DNA of 12,630 nt, taken from assembly GCF_000611645.1 (NCBI RefSeq), contig NW_014012094.1, positions 1 through 12,630 on the forward strand, in the 5' to 3' direction. Position 1 is the stretch's first letter. Each line of letters starts with the position of its first letter. Shown in pieces: positions 7,600 to 12,630 of this stretch. Both the position numbers and the translations under genes were made by a program. The DNA is from Monoraphidium neglectum. Its lineage: Eukaryota > Chlorophyta > Chlorophyceae > Sphaeropleales > Selenastraceae. The notes below the pieces were generated by a model. It saw only the letters and a list, made by a program, of their open reading frames with translations. It was not told the DNA's origin and did not search any database.

Positions 7600-9500
7600 C
7601 ACAAACTCTCACCTTGTATGTTGTCCGGGGCCAATTGCCATCAATTTTGACAACAAACAACTTGTGTGAATTTAGGGCGAGGCCAAAAGTCCTTGTCGGC
7701 TGCCAACTTTGCCTGAGTGTGTGACAAAGAGCATTTAGTACACAACACTGTTGCTGTGCAGGTACAAAGCGGGGAACCGCCTCAAAAGGTCTCCCCGCCT
7801 GGGAACCACCCACACCAGCAGCCAGGTGAATGGGCGCCTGGCCGCGTAACAAAGTGTGCTGGTTATGCATCGTCTCACACATATGAACAAGCAACTGGAA
7901 TGGGTTCGGGCGGGGATACCCCACTCGCTTTGAGCATTCTGCTGCGTGCTGCACACTTGCTACCCAGAGCGCGCCCGGAAACGGCTGCAACTCTTTTCAT
8001 GTCGAGATGCACTTTCATGTGTCACGTTTCATGTGCTTGTGAACCACTGCATCCATGGCAGTCAAGCTGCACTGCATGTTTGTCGTGCACTGAATGGAAC
8101 GGCATGCTTTTGCCACACGCAAAGCCAGCCAGGGACAGATGCCTTAAACCTGCTCTGTGTTGAGCCCAGCACTTGACCCGTCTCTTGCAAAAAAGCCCAT
8201 GATAAAATGTGTTCAGCAAACAGCAACCATCGGCTGAATATAAATGTTCACAGAGAACAAGGCTTTGCATAATTTCAACGACAAAAAACCCTCCTGCCCG
8301 GGCAAGCGGGCATGTGCCCTGTTCTCGAGGGGCTCCCAAAAATATGTACACAGCAATTTACAACGCACTTGCGTGCATAATCGTTGTCATGAAAGCAAGC
8401 GAGTGTCATTTGTGACAGCCGACCTCTCGGCTGTCCCATCAGGACCGATAAAATACCCTGTGGCAGACAGTTTCATGGCTAATACCGCTTGCTGTAAGCA
8501 TCACACGCATGAAGCACATCATGCAAAGCTTCGTTGTCCACATCATACAGTATGGCATGCATGCTCTGATTGTCATGATGACAGCTTGCGGCGTCTTTAT
8601 CTGCGTTGATGATGTTATTTTGATAACTGCTGGACTAGCGTATTCGATAGATGTTGATGCTCGGTCGGAGGGATAATTGCTGATCATGACTGGTCAGCAT
8701 CATGTGCGGGGGGTGGTACAAAAGCTGCCCAATCTTTTTGCCGTGTTTCGGTGTTGCATTGATGCACTGTCTTGACCCCACAACTTCCCAAATCGCGGTT
8801 AGATTGCGTGGTATCCAAGCAGGAACCAACGCAGGTGCATGCAACTTTCTTGCTACTACAGCGCATTGTGAGAATGCGTTGCAAGTGGCGGAGGGTAGAG
8901 CAATAGACGTCATCAACGTATGAACATAGCAGTGCAGGGTTTTTCCATGCAGCTCAGAACTTATAATCCTGGCTGTTCGTACCAGCAGGCACATGCTCAG
9001 TTGCAAACAGGCAAGGGCGCAGGGCAGAGAATGCATTCTCTGTCTGGCCAGCCGGTTAGTGCATATAGGTTGTTTACAAGCGCCCGCTTCGACACTTCCC
9101 CTCGTATCAGTTGGGCCCGCATCCCATGGTCCGCAACCATGCATGCTGGTGCCTCTTTGGGTCAGCAGCATGCCCCATCCAGAAAGCTGCCATTCCACCA
9201 GATCCTTGCAGCTTCCATGTTGTCATGCCGCACCGCCTGGCCGGACTACTTGTCAATTTTGGCGTGGCTGTTCCATTTGGCTTTTGTTTACAAGCCGGCT
9301 GTTCGCCATCCTTTCTTCCCATCCATATTAGGACGCACCACTGCCATCGTTCACCTGAGCGTCAAAGGGGCTGCATGCACTGGATGTACTGATTTTGCAG
9401 GCCCTTTACACCGGCACTCTAACTCCAGGCTGCCTGCCGCCCGTGTGCCATGCTCGCGTTATTGTGTCATGCCTTGCAGCGTGCGATCACCGTTGTCCAC
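7600..9500. other. Gene-poor interval, no recognised gene
   Basis: The longest ORFs here (minus 8635-9198, 187 codons; plus 8920-9558, 212 codons) overlap each other in part, show no known domain and have mixed third-position bases. The segment around 8170-8660 is AT-richer than the genes. A perfect hairpin lies at 8414-8435, and a weaker inverted pair GCGGGGA / TCCCCGC at 7769-7775 and 7792-7798. No tRNA, rRNA or transposase was recognised. Confidence 0.5.
8414..8435. repeat. Perfect 9-bp stem-loop
   Basis: GACAGCCGA, loop CCTC, TCGGCTGTC. The short tetraloop and perfect stem are unusual in otherwise unstructured spacer DNA. There is no T-tract typical of a bacterial terminator and no coding context. 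Confidence 0.9.
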
Positions 9501-9511
9501 GGCGGCACAAT

Positions 9512-9516
9512 TTACA
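9512..9516 (-). promoter_or_regulatory. TGTAA poly(A) signal of the prefoldin gene
   Basis: TTACA on the plus strand reads TGTAA on the minus strand, about 50 bases after the prefoldin stop codon. The spacing is plausible for a short algal 3' UTR. Confidence 0.5.
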
Positions 9517-9564
9517 ATGTGCGTGATCGTGCGGCGGCCCTGCAGTGTGCTGTCTTGAGCAAAA

Positions 9565-9596
9565 CTACCCGGACTTTCCACGCGTCTGCTGCTGCG

Positions 9597-9630
<34 letters not shown>

Positions 9631-11105
9631 GCCGGCTGCCATTTTTTGCGCCAGCACCTCGTCAATCTGCGACAGAGCGCGTCGCTTTTCACCCAGCGTC
9701 TGCGCACAAAGTGGTGGATGGGAGGCACACACGGCGCGTCATGTTGCTAATGCAAGAGGCGGCAAGCGTGGTGGGGGGTGGGAGGGTGAGGCAGTTGGGA
9801 GCCGCAGCTGCTGCTGTGTGTTCTAAAACGCGCGTGTGCTCACCTGGGAGGGCATGCGCACGCGTCGCAGAATGATTGTGTGCAGTTCCAACAAACACAG
9901 CCGTACACATGCCGCATTCGTATGTGGATGTGTCTGTGAGCTCGCCCCTGCACAATCGTGTGTGTGCGTGCACGGGTGTGTGCGAGCATGCAAACATGAA
10001 CACACGCAGGCATGCGTCTGACAGTGTTCCCACATCTGGCGTCTGCGCGGCTTGAGCGGTGCAGCGCGGCGCGCGGGTCCAGCCACCAATCTGCATAGCA
10101 CCTCACCTGGTTGACTGTCTTGAGGGTGTCCTCGAGCTTGGTAGACTTCCGGCGGCAGAAGTCGCTGGCTGCATCTGTAGTCATCTGCACGGCCGGGCCA
10201 GAGCCCGATGGTGGGCGGGGGTGAAGCGTTCTGATGAGCATGGCCGGCGGGCGCTTGCCTGCCCGCACGCAAGAGTTTTGCCACGGCCAGCAGCTGTGGG
10301 GCGTGGCGTTGAGCTCAACAGGTGGGGCTGGGCCCGCTGCCTACACTCTCTCCCACCTGCACGAAGTAGCCGGTGCCCACGTCCACCAGCACACTCCTGG
10401 TGTCGGCCAGCTTTGCCGGGACATACAGCGACTCGGTCAGCGGCACCATCAGTGGCTGGCCTGCGGGAGTGGAGGTGCACAGGAGCGGTGGGGGAGGGAC
10501 ACGAGGGGGTAGGACAGGGCAGCACCCACAGGCGGGCCCTGCCATGGACGGCCAGGTGGTCAACGCTCCAGAGAAAGCGGGGGGACAGTTTATAGCTAGA
10601 ACCAGGCTTGCTGTAGACGCGTCTGATACGTTGCTGCTCCGGGCGGGAAATTCCCGTCAGCTTATGCCGCCTCTGGCTTGCTGTCACTGTTTTGCGTCCC
10701 ACATTTTGCCCAGTCCGTCCCTCCCCATCCGTATATGCCCTTCTGCATTCCGACCACATATACCTGCTCCCCCCTGGGAGCGCACCTGGCTTGCTATCCG
10801 CCAGCCCCTGCACCGCCCTGTTGGAGCTGCTGAAATGGGCCATCAGGCGCTGCAGCTGCATGGACTTGTCGGCAAGGTCGTTGCAGTTGGACTCCACGCT
10901 TTCCCGCACGCTGGACAGCTGCGTGGCAGAGGCGCGCATGAAGGAATTCAGAACTTCCGGCGAGCGCCGCGCCTCCCATCTGGGACAATGCGCACGATAC
11001 CGTGGAGGCGGCGGCAAGTGCAGGCCTGTTCGACATGCGCGCATGCACCTCCTGTGTGTTCAGCGCCGTAATCGGTACATGGTCATCCGCGGATGGAGCA
11101 GCCAT
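9565..11105 (-). CDS. PFD5: Prefoldin subunit 5 (alpha-type prefoldin), five exons
   Basis: Part of the hexameric prefoldin chaperone that hands actin and tubulin to the CCT chaperonin in the cytosol. Exons, in order on the minus strand: 11105-11049, 10918-10786, 10460-10357, 10184-10107 and 9699-9565, giving 168 residues. The layout is N-terminal helix ([20 protein letters not shown], about residues 19-60), beta-hairpin core with the family signature ([20 protein letters not shown] then [13 protein letters not shown], residues 66-98), and C-terminal helix ([19 protein letters not shown] joined to [19 protein letters not shown], about 103-143). All joins preserve frame and rebuild the known alpha-prefoldin topology. 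The start ATG has context AAGCATGGCT. The tail is odd: nine CAG glutamines, then [11 protein letters not shown], making the protein longer than the usual 150 or so residues. It is transcribed divergently from the PheRS beta gene. Confidence 0.93.
9601..9627 (-). repeat. (CAG)9 on the coding strand, polyQ tail of prefoldin 5
   Basis: Nine CTG units on the plus strand read as CAG on the minus strand, followed by CAA CCG CAG CAG CAG. They encode the glutamine-rich end of the last exon. Confidence 0.95.
9700..10106 (-). other. Intron 4 of PFD5, with TG-rich low-complexity DNA
   Basis: Donor CAG|GTGAGG, acceptor GTGCGCAG|ACG, 407 bases, phase 0. It joins the two halves of the C-terminal helix. 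On the plus strand, 9870-10020 is rich in degenerate TGTGTG and GTGCGTGC runs mixed with ACACA, a decayed dinucleotide microsatellite. The other introns are 10185-10356 (172 bases), 10461-10785 (325) and 10919-11048 (130). Confidence 0.88.
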
Positions 11106-12004
11106 GCTTCCGTGTTATGCTGCACAAAGCTGCGTGTGAGATCAAGCGATCTGAAGCGTGTGAGATATCGTGTTTATGGTTGAAGTGACCGCACGCTTTC
11201 GACTTTGTGCGTGAACAACCATACGATGCTTCGTGCAGCTTGCGCTTGTGGCGCGCTCGTGATCAAACGGGATCTCCGACAGATGACTGCAACTATCCAA
11301 AGTGACATCATGGCTGGAAAGTTATCTTCAATATTGGACTCAGCGCAGTGCGCCCCTCGGCGCTCCTTATCCAGGGACAGTCGGTCAACACATTGCAGGC
11401 CGCAGTGCCGGAAGCACCCACATGGGCGTATCGCACATGCTGCAGGAGGACTGTATGGCGTGACAGGCAGCAAACTTGATTTTCAGCCATGGCGTGCGCA
11501 ATGCGCTTGTGGATGACGGCACGCACTGCCGTAGTTGACCGGGGTTGACGCTTGATTTTCAGGCCGGCAGCCATCCTGCCCTCTCACATCATTCTGCACA
11601 TGAAAGTGAACTAGTCAATTTCATGCACATCCAGCTACTCTGCCTGAAAACCCCCAGGTTTCGCTGTCATGGGCCTAAAGCTCCACGACATGCCTTATAG
11701 GACGTTAGCCTTGAAACACCTGTATTCGTATGCAATCTCCACCACAGTAGTTCCACGACACACCACAACACGCAATCCAGGGGGCCCGAGGCTTCTCTGC
11801 CAGTGCGCTGTGTGCACGGGCTTGGCACAGGCTGGGCCTGGGCTGGGCGTGGGGAGCGGCTCGAGAAATCCATGAGCGCGTTTCCATGTCAGGCGCCGTG
11901 GATGGTGCAAATGTGGCAGATGAATGACCTGTTATACTGCTGTATACCTCTTTCGGTGCAAGAACCTCTAGTTGAAGGACTGCGCGCAAGCCTAGAGATC
12001 AGCC
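11106..12004. promoter_or_regulatory. Shared upstream region of divergent PFD5 and PheRS beta genes
   Basis: About 0.9 kb between two start codons facing apart, so it must hold both promoters and both 5' UTRs. No gene was recognised inside. Near the PheRS side, GTTATACTGCTGTATACC (11931-11948) is an imperfect palindrome with two TATA-like cores, 57-72 bases upstream of the ATG. A CATGAAA / TTTCATG inverted pair lies near 11598-11624. A TATA role is inference. Confidence 0.55.
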
Positions 12005-12630
12005 ATGCCGGTGGTGGGCGTGAACAGGGATCGCCTGTTTCAGGCGCTTGGTCGCACCTACAGTAAGTGTCTTGATTGGTCCCGGGTACCGGCAGCAGCG
12101 CAGCCGTCGACGGCATGCTCACCCTTGCCTGAATCGCATTTTGCACAGCCGACGAGGAGTTTGATGCCCTATGCTTCGAGTACGGCATTGAGCTGGACGA
12201 TGTGGTGAGCACCGTGGTGCACAGCACACTCACAGCCTGCGCGTGGGTCCGGCCAGGGCGCACAGCAGCGCGCGGCATGTGCTGCTTCCTCTTCTGCCGG
12301 GCGGCCTTGCGCCCCAAGGCCTCATGCGCAGGGCACCCCCGCCGCCCGACACGTGCCGCCCTTGCGCGCGCAGACGTCAGAGAAGGAGCTGCTCCGCAAG
12401 GAGCATGGCGCCGCTGCCGGCGACGCGGCGCAGTTTGCGGGCGCGAGCGACGAGGTGATCTACAAGATCGACATCCCCGCCAACCGCTACGACATGCTGT
12501 GCCTGGAGGGCATCGCGCGCGCCCTGAACGTATTCAAGGGCCGCGTGGAGGCGCCGCAGTACCGCCTCGCCGACATGCGGGGTGCGGGGGCCGGCCGCGG
12601 GGGGGGGGGGCATCTGGCAGTGGCGGACGG
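12005..12630 (+). CDS. Cytosolic phenylalanyl-tRNA synthetase beta subunit, 5' part
   Basis: Beta chain of the alpha2-beta2 class IIc enzyme that charges tRNA-Phe with phenylalanine. Exons: 12005-12062 ([19 protein letters not shown]), 12149-12204 ([18 protein letters not shown]) and 12374 to about 12581 ([12 protein letters not shown], then [20 protein letters not shown] and [20 protein letters not shown]). Introns are 12063-12148 (GTAAGT...CACAG, phase 1) and 12205-12373 (GTGAGC...GCGCAG, phase 0). The joined sequence follows the conserved N-terminal region of eukaryotic PheRS beta closely, including IDIPANRYD and the CLEG stretch. About 107 of roughly 600 residues are visible. A third donor, G|GTGCGGG at 12582, probably ends exon 3, although the frame stays open to the window edge. 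The start is the first ATG and aligns with the family N-terminus. Confidence 0.94.
12599..12610 (+). repeat. Poly-G run of 12
   Basis: Twelve consecutive G just after the probable exon 3 donor of the PheRS beta gene. It is likely intronic; it could also be where base calling is least reliable. Confidence 0.7.

Noticed and set aside
8239..8244. TATAAA motif
   Set aside because: No gene follows at a suitable distance on the plus strand, so a promoter call is unsupported.
8635..9198. 187-codon minus-strand ORF
   Set aside because: No known motif, odd composition and partial overlap with an equally featureless plus-strand ORF (8920-9558). Length alone is not enough.
8920..9558. 212-codon plus-strand ORF
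   Set aside because: No recognisable domain. It reaches the prefoldin 3' UTR on the opposite strand, and Cys/His/Ser-rich content like this is typical of translated spacer.

Overview
This window looks like nuclear DNA of a green alga (chlorophyte). The genes are rich in short to medium GT-AG introns, GC is high in exons, coding strands carry many pure CAG tracts, and the pentamer TGTAA, the usual chlorophyte poly(A) signal, sits at plausible distances after several stop codons. No bacterial operon layout, ribosome-binding sites or CRISPR are visible. The exact genus cannot be read from the sequence.

Layout. (1) 540 to about 3360, plus strand: a plant-type CCCH zinc-finger protein. Two tandem C-x8-C-x5-C-x3-H fingers are rebuilt by removing two phase-0 introns, followed by a proline-rich and extremely glutamine-rich tail. 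Four long pure CAG tracts lie here, and the 3' end of the gene is ambiguous (stop at 2339, or an alternative spliced extension to 2705). (2) About 3400-5880: gene-poor, with a strong palindrome cluster near 3724-3790 and a hairpin at 4800-4829. (3) 5887-7242, plus strand: a two-exon membrane-anchored SGNH/PC-esterase-like protein (TBL/PMR5/CAS1 type), 414 residues, with GDS and DxxH catalytic blocks. (4) About 7600-9500: gene-poor, somewhat AT-richer, with a perfect 9-bp hairpin at 8414-8435. (5) 9565-11105, minus strand: a five-exon gene for prefoldin subunit 5, 168 residues, with an unusual polyglutamine C-terminal tail. (6) 11106-12004: a shared intergenic region between divergent genes. 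(7) 12005 to the window end, plus strand: the 5' part (three exons) of the cytosolic phenylalanyl-tRNA synthetase beta subunit.

The four genes do not form one pathway. The only functional pairing suggested by position is the head-to-head arrangement of prefoldin 5 (co-translational folding of actin and tubulin) and PheRS beta (translation), which share about 0.9 kb of upstream DNA. I see no convincing new multi-gene system. The most unusual material is the CAG-tract-rich 3' half of the zinc-finger gene with its stop-containing alternative intron, the polyQ tail on prefoldin 5, and the palindrome cluster at 3.7 kb. All exon boundaries were inferred by eye from splice motifs and family conservation, without transcript data.
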